Assembly: GCA_946965045.2 (NCBI GenBank)
Contig: OX337228.1
Span: 6,324,001-6,388,000, forward strand
Reading direction: 5' to 3'
Source of the DNA: Epithemia pelagica
Lineage: Eukaryota; Bacillariophyta; Bacillariophyceae; Surirellales; Surirellaceae
DNA: 64,000 nucleotides
In this document: positions 17,672 to 27,389 of the stretch, one piece after another
Layout of the letters: each line of letters begins with the position of its first letter
How positions within the stretch are numbered: position 1 is the stretch's first letter
The notes under the pieces: model-generated
Seen by the model: the letters and a program-made list of their open reading frames with translations, nothing else
Database searches by the model: none
Told to the model about the DNA's origin: nothing
Made by a program: the position numbers and the translations under genes

Positions 17672-20600
17672 ATGGACGGTGAACCGTATTCGTTGCAGGA
17701 TCCCGACCAGTCGGAGGACTATCCTCTCGAGTCGTCGTCTTCTCAACAACAAAAACCACCACAAGGACCCCCACCTCCACAGTCTCCTCCCCTCGCTGCC
17801 ACAAGTCTGACACCTGTGGGAAGTACCGATCAAGAAGACACCTTTTACGACGAAAATCATGGGCAATATCCTCCAACCCCACAACTACAAGGACGTGTCT
17901 CACCGACTCCTCACGATGAAGCATCGGCCTATCCCAACGAACAGGAGATCCACAACAACAACAATTATTACGGAGGAGGAGGAGGAGAGGAACCAGATCC
18001 ATCCATGGCGACCGATCCATACTTTACCGACCATCATCATCCGGCCAATTATTACGAGACAACCAACAACAACAATCCAGATGACGTCCACGACAATGGC
18101 ATGCAACGACTGGAGGATTCGGCCGCCTTGTATGCGGCATCCCAACCCGAACCACAGGCAAATGTGGACAATGGTTACCCACCGCACGAGGGAACGGACC
18201 ATGCCTACCAATACGCGACGGCGGCTGCTCCCGTCAGCAATCCGAATCTCAACAATGAGTCGGTTGTGGGTGGTGGAGATAGTTCGACGGTCCCCGATAT
18301 CATGGTATTAAATGTCTTGTGTGCGCAAGCCAAGGCTCCCAAAGATGTCAATCACGAAGAATCGGTGGCCGAAGCCGAAGAATCCTGGCAAGCCGTCCGT
18401 GAATGGTTGTCCTCCAACAATGCCGAAACGGTCCGAGCGGCTGCCGAACAACGGGGAGAATCGGGCTTGACCGCCTTGCATTTTGCCTGTCGCAATGTCC
18501 CACCCCTTGATGTGATTAATGTCTTTTTGTCCATTGCAGCCGATACGGTTCAATGGCCCGATTCCTTTGGATGGTTGCCCGTTCATTATGCCTGTGCTTC
18601 AGGATCCGATACCGCCGTCATTCAAGCCTTGACGGAAAGTTTTCCCGAATCCAAAACCACCACCGATCGACGACAACGCACCCCCTTGCATTTTGCCTTG
18701 GGAGAAAAACCAGCTTCGCCCGATGTCATTTTTTTGCTCAGTTCCACGGGAGCTGCCTCGTATCCCGATGAAATTGGCATGTTGGTACGTACCCCTTGAG
18801 AAACATGTGTGCGCGTACCGTGGTGATGGAAGGGACTTGTTGCTGGTCGGCATCGGTATTGCAAGACGTCCTTTCTAGCCGGTGGTTCGACTCACTCGAC
18901 TGTTTTGCTTTCGTGCTTTCTCGGGATCCATATATACTACATTGTAGCCATTGCATTATGCCTGTGCCTTTGGTGCCTCCGAAGAAGTCTTGTATGTACT
19001 CACAGAGGCCTATCCGGATGCCATTACGGCACGCGATTCTCGTCAACGCACACCCCTTCATTTTGCCTTGTCGAATGCCGGTCGCAAGACTGTTCCGGCG
19101 GCGGTCCGGTTGTTGTTGAGTTTGAACAAGACCATTGTCAATTCCATTGACGGAGGACCCTTGCCCTTGCGTGTCTTGGCCGAATACGCCCAAACCATTC
19201 GCAAGGACGATGTCAATCGCGATGAAACACGCGATTCGGTCCATCGATGTTTGGATCATTTGTTACAGGCCAAACCCAAGCCGACGGCCGACTTTTTTAC
19301 CGCCCTCCAAAGTTTGCCCGATTGGTTGTCCGAATCGGCCGTCGTCATGCCGGTCGTGCAAAACTTGTTGAATGAAAAAATCTCGCAACGATTCCCCACG
19401 GCCGTCCTCTTGCTGGACTTTGAAATTTGTACGTGTGTCGAGACAAAGGACTGTGCCTTGACTTTTGAGTGGTCGGAGGTCGTCTGACAATCCAGTTTCT
19501 CTCTTTGTATGTGTTTGTTTGTGACATGTACATGACAGTGGCGTTGATCATTGTGTTCTATTCCTTGGCCGTGGTGAATTCCCTTGACCGTCGTTTCAAT
19601 GGCGATGACGATGTGTCGGTTCCGGTGTCGGTGATTGCACCACTGTACTTTGGATCGGGATACTTTTTGTTGCGAGAATTGATTCAAATCATCAGTTTCA
19701 TTTCACTCAATGTCTTTAAGCTGTGGTTGTACGATCCCAGCAACTACTTGAACGTGGCCTTTACGGCCGTCGTCCTGTCCTGGGCCATTGTCATGCACAA
19801 TGGAACGGGCGATGACGATACCTTTCGCATTGGATCGGCTGTCTCGAGCATTGTCTTGTGGGTCAAGTTATTGGCCTATTTGAGAAACATGTTGATTGAT
19901 TTTGCCGTCTTCGTCCGTGGTGTATTCTTTGTGGTTCGACGGCTCAGTGCCTTTTTGATTTCGCTTTCCATTATTCTCATTGCCTTTGCGCAAATGTTTC
20001 ACACGGTCTTTCAACAAAGTGAAGAATGCGAGGCACAAGGGGTCCGATTCAATGGGACCAATGCCACCCCCTCACAGGCCGAACAAATAATCTTGGAAGC
20101 AACTCGCTGCGACGAAAATCCCTTGTTTTCCTACTGTGATTTTTGGGATTCCTTCTTGTCCGTGTACACCATGCTCTTGGGAGAAGTATCCGAAGTCGAC
20201 TTTTTGAGTTCCGGTGTCGCCATTGCTCTCTTTGTCATTTTCATGTTCATGGTTGTCATTTTGCTGGCCAATGTCTTGATTGCTATCGTTACCGATTCGT
20301 ACAAGGTGATTCAAGATCAAAAGGCGGCCATTGTATTTTGGACGAATCGTCTTGATTTCGTGGCCGAGATGGATGCCATTGCCAATGGTCCGTGGGTTTC
20401 CCGTTATCGTAAATGGCGTGGGAGCGATGACTCCAACGAGCTTGGCGAGGCAGCCTTTGGGAAACAGCTTTGGAAACAAATTATGGAACTCTTTGAAGAA
20501 GATGTCGATGAAGGTGTCTTGTCGGTGGACTTTTTGGCCTACTTTCTCCTCCGTACATTGGCCTGCATGATCATTCCGCTCTGGATTCTGGTCGGGTTGC

Positions 20601-20902
20601 TTACCTTTGGGTGGCTGTGGCCGCCTCAAGTACGTGAGTTTGTCTTTACCAGTACGGTATCGGCTCATTCCAGTGAAACAGCCAAGGAAGATGAATTGAG
20701 AAAGACACAGGTAGCCAATTTGCAACAGGAAGTTTCCATCTTGAAAGAAGATTTGCTTCAAGAATTGGCTATGGACCGGACTCAAGTCCTGCAAATCAAA
20801 TCTCTGATTGCCGAACGGAAACAAGAAATTCACAATGAAATGAGACAGATCAAACGGTTGGTGACCATGCTGTTTGAACGTCAATCGCAATTCACGTCAT
20901 GA
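17672..20902 (+). CDS. ankyrin-repeat TRP-like cation channel (three exons)
   Basis: I join 17672-18784, 18948-19428 and 19539-20902 (introns of 163 and 110 bp, both GT-AG), giving 985 residues. The N-terminus is Pro/Asn-rich (about 1-210). Ankyrin repeats follow at about 260-450, including two similar modules, GWLPVHYACASG and GMLPLHYACAFG, each followed by RQRTPLHFAL. The membrane part begins at ALIIVFYSLAVV (about 532) and has six segments in TRP/polycystin order. A pore helix (FWDSFLSVYTMLLGE) lies between segments 5 and 6, and the long S6 is ILLANVLIAIVTDSY. After S6 comes an extra hydrophobic segment (LACMIIPLWILVGLLTFGWLW) and a C-terminal coiled coil that could drive tetramerisation. 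It is probably a cation channel of plasma or inner membrane; gating is unknown. ATG 17672 is the first in frame. Confidence 0.85.
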
Positions 20903-21284
20903 GAAAAAGACATGAGAACGAAATCCAATACATAGTACATGTCAAGGAACGCTGTACAAGACGAAGCAGTATGCGTTACGAAATCAGTTGTTAACTTTAT
21001 CAGTAAAATTGGGTATCTTTGTAACCAACTCTGGTATTCGTCTCTGTCTCTTCGAGACGGTCCTGTACGACTGAATAAAAGCAACGACAAGGGGTCTCAC
21101 TTGATCCTGATGTATGTCCTATTACATAGACAAAGACTGTATACAAACTCTGGTTCTAATTCTAAGCAGGACTTGGCCTCAGCTCTTTCAAAGGCTGTCT
21201 TTGTCACTCTTCAACAGCGACTTGGGGAGTCGCCAGGGGTCCAACACAAAGTCTACTGCAACAACAACGAGAAGGAGTACGGTT
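20903..21284. other. intergenic, tail-to-tail
   Basis: This stretch holds the 3' flanks of the channel gene and of the NUP50-like gene. I see nothing else. Confidence 0.5.
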
Positions 21285-22976
21285 TTAGCTTTCTTCCTTG
21301 GTGTCATCCTTCTTTTCATCGGCCGGAAGCGTAGTCTTGTCCGTCGACTCCTCCTCTCCAAACCGAGACGGCGCCTTGGCAATTTCTTGTTCCAAAAGGG
21401 ATGCGACATTGGTTGCTTCTTGAGCTTTGCCAAATCGAAACAACAAGGTTGTGGCACCACTACCACCATTGGCAGTTGCTTCTCCTCCTCCTCCTCCCGC
21501 TGGAGTGGAAAATTTGACATGACGGTCACTGGGTTTGGCAATGGTCGATTCGGCAAACAATTGTTGATTGATCAACACTTTGGTAGCCGAAGCGGTATTA
21601 ATTCGGCGGCGTTGGACGAGACGTACGGAAGGTTTCTTGGTGGCATTGTTGTCGTTGGTTGTTTCGTTGGATTGCAAAATACGCAATGGACCGATTCCAA
21701 CTTCATGCCAGGCCATATCACTCTTGGTCGTTGTCGGTGCAGAAGAAGGATGCGAAGTGCTCTCTGCGTTTGGTTTGGAACCTTTTGTCTCAGTCTTGGT
21801 GGCGGTGGTTGCATCCTTTTCACTGGAAGAACCCTCCGGCTTGTCCGTGGTGTTGGGTTTCTGGTCCGATTCTTCAGTATTAGGATTGGGTTTGGACGAC
21901 GACGACGACGACAAGCTCGATTCTGTGGGAGGAACAGCGGCTGATACCAGTGAGGTTGTTGTCGAACTCTCGTGGTTCGAATCCGCTGTACTGTTGCCAG
22001 ACGCTGGACCCCATCGATGGGTTTTGCATTTGACTTCAAGCAAGAGAATTTCATTTTCTTCACCCGATTGCGGTTGGTAGTCCGTGGGGAGCAATGTATT
22101 TTGGCTAGTGGTTGTCGTGGTTGGTTCTGTGGAGGCTCCTGCTGCTGCGGATTCTCCCAAAGGTTCAGTACTGTTGTCACCTGCAGTTGATTGTGATTGT
22201 TGTTGTTGTTTTGGCAAGGGAGCAAAGGAAAAGTTGAATGTCGATTGCGATTTAGTACCATCCGTTTCCTCCAATGCTTCCTTGGTTGTCGATTCTCCTG
22301 TAGATGGACCCGATTTGGCAGCGCCTCCAAAGACAGAGCTCGTGGTGGTGGTTGCGGCCGTGGTGCTTCCAAAACCCGCAAAGGGTGTAGACGTCGTACT
22401 ACTCGTAGCAAAACCACCAAAGCCGGTTCCAAATCCTGCACTCCCAAATCCTCCCGACGATGCTGAGGAGGTACCAAATCCACTCCCTCGATTCTTCACT
22501 GCATCAAAGCCAGAGAATGGAGCATTGACACCAAAAATAGGACTCTTGGCTTGCGTTGTTGTTGTTGTTGTATCCTTGTCGTCCTCCTTCTTGTCATTGG
22601 ACGTGGGGGCAACCAAATTCACGGCAGCAAAGGGATTGGCCGTCTTCTTTTTGGACCAATCCACAGTACCATCTTTATTGCGAGCAATTTTGGCTATGCG
22701 TCTTGTTTTCAGAACTTCTTCCGAAGCTTTGGGGATGGTTCCTACAGTCACGGGTTCCTCACTTCCCGTCCCTTCGGGGTCGTTCTCATCGTCCTTGGTT
22801 AGTTGACGACCCGCAACTCGCTTCTTGGTGACCGGTGGCTCTACCGACGACGTTGTTGTTGTTGATGCTGTTGACTTGTCCTGGTTCTTGTTGTTGTCGG
22901 TGGCGGACGAATCCTTCTGGTCCTCTGCCTCATTCTGGATGGAGGAGGAGGAGTCTGCTGGGGCTGGATCCGTCAT
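21285..22976 (-). CDS. NUP50-like nucleoporin with split Ran-binding domain
   Basis: This is a 563-residue protein of the nuclear pore basket. Residues about 50-95 contain the NUP50 N-terminal signature (KKRVAGRQLTKDDEN, then IPKASEEVLKTRRI), the region that binds importin alpha in NUP50. Residues about 145-220 carry FG-type repeats (GFGSAGFGTGFGGF, SVFGG), as expected for transport-receptor contact. The C-terminus from about 307 is a RanBP1-type Ran-binding domain: ENEILLLEVKCKTHRWG, then WHEVGIGPLRIL, VRLVQRRR and ATKVLINQQLF. It is interrupted after the first strands by about 97 Ser/Thr/Lys-rich residues (324-420). ATG at 22976, no intron. The combination and order match NUP50 better than RanBP1, RanBP3 or NUP2 proteins of other lineages. 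Confidence 0.85.
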   Translation of the reverse strand: MTDPAPADSSSSIQNEAEDQKDSSATDNNKNQDKSTASTTTTSSVEPPVTKKRVAGRQLTKDDENDPEGTGSEEPVTVGTIPKASEEVLKTRRIAKIARNKDGTVDWSKKKTANPFAAVNLVAPTSNDKKEDDKDTTTTTTQAKSPIFGVNAPFSGFDAVKNRGSGFGTSSASSGGFGSAGFGTGFGGFATSSTTSTPFAGFGSTTAATTTTSSVFGGAAKSGPSTGESTTKEALEETDGTKSQSTFNFSFAPLPKQQQQSQSTAGDNSTEPLGESAAAGASTEPTTTTTSQNTLLPTDYQPQSGEENEILLLEVKCKTHRWGPASGNSTADSNHESSTTTSLVSAAVPPTESSLSSSSSSKPNPNTEESDQKPNTTDKPEGSSSEKDATTATKTETKGSKPNAESTSHPSSAPTTTKSDMAWHEVGIGPLRILQSNETTNDNNATKKPSVRLVQRRRINTASATKVLINQQLFAESTIAKPSDRHVKFSTPAGGGGGEATANGGSGATTLLFRFGKAQEATNVASLLEQEIAKAPSRFGEEESTDKTTLPADEKKDDTKEES

Positions 22977-23307
22977 GATGAAAACTCACACCAAATACAA
23001 ACACAATCCAGGGCTTTGTTGGATCACAGATTGCAAGGCGTGTTGTTGTGTTGCAAGAGAGGGGTACTAAGGATGGACCACACCACACCACAGCAACTCT
23101 GTAGGAACATGCACCAAGGACAAGAGCAACTGAGCGACTCCAAAGATTTGTTGTGGTCACACTGCGACGCAAAAAATGGTGGGGTGCGGCGGAAGCTTCT
23201 CCCCATCCTGAAAGAGCAAACCCGGATTTTAAACTGCGACTGGCTGCCTCCGACCATGGCAGGGGAACGATTCCAACCGCAATGGTAGTAGTAGTAGAAG
23301 AAGAAGA
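22977..23307. other. head-to-head promoter region
   Basis: This 331-bp spacer lies between the NUP50-like and DUF84 genes. It has CACACCACACC near 23080 and a GTA/GAA run just before the DUF84 start. There is no gene. Confidence 0.5.
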
Positions 23308-24129
23308 ATGAGTTCTGATTCGACCCAACCACCAACCACAGCCACATCTTCCTCTTCGACAACCGATGCAGCCTTGTCCGAATCAAAGTCGTCCTCGTCG
23401 TCTGCGGTGATTCTCCGCATAGCCGTAGGATCTTCCAATCCCTCCAAGATCAATGCCGTCCTCTTGGCCTTTCGACAATGTTTGAATCGAAAATCCAACC
23501 ACGGCGATGGAGTCTCCCTGGAGATTGAAGGATTTTCGGTCGATTCAGGTGTGGATGATCAACCCTATGGCGATCAAATGACTTGTCATGGAGCCAAACA
23601 ACGAGCCCAGGGAGCCTATCTTGCCTACAAAAAGAAACATGGTGCCTATCCACATTTGGCCGTTGGCATGGAGGGTGGTGTCGAATGGGTAACATCGGGG
23701 TCGACACGACAAACATCCAACGAAATCAACCATGACAAAGACGAAGAAACGACCTTGTTTTGCATGGCATGGATGGCCGTGTATGGCAAACGCCAAGCAT
23801 CCACGGTCGATTTGCTGGCCAGTGAGGATACCAAGACCTATTATGGAGATCAAAAACCCTATTATGGCGTGGCCAAATCAGCCTCCTTTCCCTTACCACC
23901 CGACCTTTCGAAATTGATGGTCGAACAACAAATGGAATTGGGAGCCGCCGATGATGCCATGTTTGGTCGAACCAATTCCAAACAGGGTTCGGGTTCGGTT
24001 GGTTATTTGACGGATGGATTGATTGATCGATCGTCCTATTATCAACATGCCATTATTCTCGCCCTGGAACCTTGGATTCGTCCCGAATTGTTCCCACCTG
24101 AACATGCCGAAACGAATGCGGCGAGATGA
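23308..24129 (+). CDS. inosine/xanthosine triphosphatase, DUF84/YjjX family
   Basis: This is a protein of 273 residues. Members of this family hydrolyse ITP and XTP (non-canonical purine nucleotides) to diphosphates and so keep damaged bases out of nucleic acids. The N-terminal RIAVGSSNPSKINAV is the family's nucleotide-binding start; SGVDDQPYGDQMTCHGAKQRA, HLAVGMEGGVE, and near the end KQGSGSVGYLTDGLIDRSSYYQHAIILAL are the remaining signatures. Bacterial members are about 170-180 residues. The extra length is a Ser-rich N-terminus (about 30 residues), an insertion after GMEGGVEW (about 135-150) and a short tail. No targeting peptide is evident, so it is probably cytosolic. Single exon, ATG at 23308. 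It starts only 331 bp from the divergent NUP50-like gene. Confidence 0.88.
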   Translation: MSSDSTQPPTTATSSSSTTDAALSESKSSSSSAVILRIAVGSSNPSKINAVLLAFRQCLNRKSNHGDGVSLEIEGFSVDSGVDDQPYGDQMTCHGAKQRAQGAYLAYKKKHGAYPHLAVGMEGGVEWVTSGSTRQTSNEINHDKDEETTLFCMAWMAVYGKRQASTVDLLASEDTKTYYGDQKPYYGVAKSASFPLPPDLSKLMVEQQMELGAADDAMFGRTNSKQGSGSVGYLTDGLIDRSSYYQHAIILALEPWIRPELFPPEHAETNAAR

Positions 24130-24597
24130 CACGACATACGGTAGTATAGTATTCATGAAGATCTAGTTTGTATAGTATCCTTTTGTTCTTGGTCCTTTCT
24201 TGTTGGTTTAGCGTGATTCCCAACACATCTACAAGACTTTTATCGTAGACTTTGTTGTGTGCTTTTTCTTAGGAGAAGAGTAGGAGGAACTCCTAGAGGG
24301 GAGTATGACACTAGAGGATTTTATTGCAGCAGTTAGCTCTCGGGGGTTGGTAGACAAGTCGACGACTGCCGACTCAAAAGTACAACGTCATACCGGTCCT
24401 ACGTGTCTTTCATTGTTCGCCTTTCCTGACACAACACATCCACACACACGCACCCATCACAAGAAGAAGGTATCTAAATAACATGGCTATGATTCACAAA
24501 AATTGCTCCCAACCACATCCACCTATCTCTCCATTTCTCTCGAATCGACGACCGTCGGAAGAGACAAATCGAGAGAGTCCCATTCACTATCGCCACC
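24130..24597. other. intergenic, between tandem plus-strand genes
   Basis: This stretch holds the 3' flank of the DUF84 gene and the promoter of the BipA gene. A short stem TAGGAG-GAA-CTCCTA lies at 24281-24295. A CA-rich stretch (CACACACACGCACCCATCAC) lies near 24443. Confidence 0.5.
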
Positions 24598-26848
24598 ATG
24601 TCGATTCAAACTGCCGTTTGTTTCATTTTGCTATGTTTGCCATTCCAAGAGGTGGCACGAGCCTTTACTCCGCTTCCAACCTTCAAGGTTGGAATGCCGA
24701 GCGCGAGATTCCAGTCGACCGCCGCGGTCGAAGCGACCGAATCTAGCACCGTGACGGCCGACAAGATTCGAAACATTGCCGTGATTGCTCATGTCGATCA
24801 TGGAAAGACGACGCTGTGAGTCGAGTAATCCCCTGGTCCTTGGTCGGGTGCTGTGCCAAGCCAATCTCACACATTTCTATATGTACGCATTTTATGTAGG
24901 GTCGACGCCCTCATTCGGCAGTCGGGTGTCTTCCGTGACGAATCACAACAACAAGAACGAGTGATGGACAATCAGGATCAAGAGCGAGAGCGGGGGATTA
25001 CAATTCTCGCCAAGAACTTGGCTGTCATGTACAATGGTGTCAAAATGAATATTCTCGACACACCCGGTACGTCGTTGCACTCCCTCCGACCGTGCATCAC
25101 CTACGCATGCAACTAGGATAAAAGTTTTTCTCTGAAAATCTATTGTCTGACACTGTCTGTTTTCGTTTCATCTTTCTCGTTGCTGTGTATGTGACTTGCC
25201 TTACTCATTGTCGATACTATACCCGTCGACTAAAGGCCACGCGGATTTCGGAGGAGAAGTCGAACGTGTTCTGAACATGGCCGATGGTGTGTTGCTCCTA
25301 GTCGATAGTGTAGAGGGGCCGAAACCTCAAACTCGTTTTGTGTTGGACAAGGCCTTGCAAAAAGGCATGAAGGCTTTGGTCGTTGTCAACAAGATTGACC
25401 GGCCGTCGGCCCGGCCCGACTACGTTATCGATAAGGTATTTGATCTTTTCGTCGAACTTGGTGCGACGGATGAACAAACAGATTTCAGAGTTGTCTATGC
25501 CTCGGGATTGAACGGTATTGCTGGCGATGAGCCGAATGAACTGGCCGAGGATATGTCGCCCTTGTTTGAAGCCATTTTGACGGCCATTGATGCACCCACT
25601 GTCGAAAAGTCGGAACCCGAGTCTCTTCAATGCCTCATTTCCAACATCGATTTCGACAACTTCAAGGGAAAGATGGGTATCGCCCGTATCACGAATGGCT
25701 CTGTCCGATCTGGTCAGCCTGTAGCCTTGGTGCACCCCGATAAGGAAAAGAGGACTGGTCGTGTTGGTAACCTCTTTGTGTTTGATAACCTTGGTAAGAA
25801 GGAAGTTGAAGAAGCGCATGCCGGAGAGATTGTCATGTTTTCGGGGCTTGCCGATGTTGAAATTGGAGATACCCTGGTCACCAACGAAAACGCTGGAGCC
25901 AATGCTGCGGAACCCCTCCCACCCATTGCCGTCGAACAGCCAACCGTGCGCATGACGATTGGTGTCAACAAATCACCCCTTGCAGGTCGCGAAGGCAAGT
26001 TTTTGACCAGTCGAATGATTCGCGACCGTCTGTTCAAGGAGTTGGATCGCAACGTGGCCCTCCAAGTGGCAGAGACAAGCTCTGCTGATCGATACGAAGT
26101 GTCGGGACGCGGACAACTCCATTTGACGGTGTTGATTGAAACCATGCGCCGTGAAGGATTTGAACTTGAGGTTGGACCTCCCAGTGTTATTTACATGGAA
26201 AACCCTGAAACTGGCAAAATGGAAGAGCCTTGGGAATCTGTCGAAGTGCGTGCTCCAGAGGAATTTGTGGGCGGAGTGATTGATATTTTGAACCAAAGGA
26301 AAGGAGAACTTCAAGACATGGGTCTAGAAGAAGGAGAAGGCCTCACTATTGTCAAGTACATGGTTCCTACTCGGGGTATGTTGGGACTTCGGAGTAGTCT
26401 CCTTACAGCTACTCGGGGTACGGCCATTATTGACAGCGTATTTGATTCGTATCGGGAGAAGATTGCGGATGAAATCCAAGGCCGCGACAAGGGATCCCTT
26501 TTGGCCTTTGCGGACGGGCCTACCACAAGCTTTGGAATTGAAGGTGCCCAAGATCGTGGCCGACTCTTTGTCAGCCCGGGCGATGATGTCTACAAGGGCA
26601 TGATTGTCGGAATTCATCAACGACCGGGCGATTTGGAAGTCAATGTCTGTAAAACAAAGGCACTGACAAACATGCGATCAGCGAACAAAGGAATTACGAC
26701 CGGCATTGTCGCACCTGTTGACATGTCTCTGGACGCCTGTGTTGAATATCTTGCTGCTGACGAGATTTTGGAAGTCACTCCGAGTCTCTTCCGCATGGCC
26801 AAGAATCCTGACATGGCTGGGAAGAAGAACAAGGGCAGTAAGAAATAA
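24598..26848 (+). CDS. plastid-targeted translational GTPase BipA/TypA (three exons)
   Basis: I join 24598-24815, 24900-25066 and 25236-26848 (introns of 84 and 169 bp, GT-AG), giving 665 residues. BipA/TypA is an EF-G-like GTPase that acts on 70S ribosomes in assembly and stress. The N-terminus is a signal peptide ([15 protein letters not shown]) followed by ARA-FTPLP, matching the diatom plastid motif with Phe after the cleavage site; the start ATG has a GCCACCATG context. G1 is [10 protein letters not shown], split by intron 1; then [19 protein letters not shown] split by intron 2, and [16 protein letters not shown]-like domains II, III and V follow, and the BipA-specific C-terminal region contains the typical NMRSANKGI and [11 protein letters not shown]. 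Both introns fall inside G-motifs. Confidence 0.95.
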
Positions 26849-27389
26849 GCTTGGTATGCTCTCCTTCAACATACATATGTCGTGCAATGACTTTGGTAAC
26901 CCGCCAATATATGGGAATACAACATTATTCAGCAGACGTTTTTCTCTGCAAGTCATGCCCATGTGGTGAAACTTCATGCACGTTGTCGGGAAAGTTCACA
27001 GTCTAAGGTTGTACTAATGATACAAATCAATTTCTTCTTCTTTCAGGTATCTTCTGAGGCGGACGCACCTGTGTAGCATTATGCGTTAGGATGTTGTGTT
27101 CTTTCCTTTTGAGGTTGCCATCGATCAACAGAACTTCAATTAGCCCCTTGGGGTCGTGGCCATGTACGTCGCAGAAATGACGACGTACGGAGTTTCTTTT
27201 TCAGATCCATGCGTAATTTGTTGTGCTTCACAAATGCCGGAGAACAGATCATCTCCATTCTTCGTATGCAAGAATCTCGATAGCCTCTGAACCAGCGAGA
27301 TTGCAAACACAAACAACATCTAAAAAATGATCTTTAAATGGGAAAGTTCACAGTGCTTATGTTTGTCATGTATAAATAATAGTACCAAT
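26849..27389. other. intergenic, tail-to-tail
   Basis: This stretch holds the 3' flanks of the BipA gene and of the Sec63-domain gene. I see no gene or repeat. Confidence 0.5.

Noticed and set aside
18785-19538. Frameshifts breaking the ankyrin/TRP gene into pieces
   Set aside because: The breaks coincide with GT-AG introns (18785-18947 and 19429-19538) that restore ankyrin and membrane sequence in phase.
20072-20890. 272-residue minus-strand frame under the channel
   Set aside because: It mirrors the hydrophobic S5-S6 and coiled-coil coding sequence and has no independent signature.
21114-22806. Long plus-strand open frames (276 and 240 residues) opposite the NUP50-like gene
   Set aside because: They are antisense shadows of repetitive Ser/Thr/Gly codons. 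They have no domain and the minus strand has a clear FG/RanBD protein.
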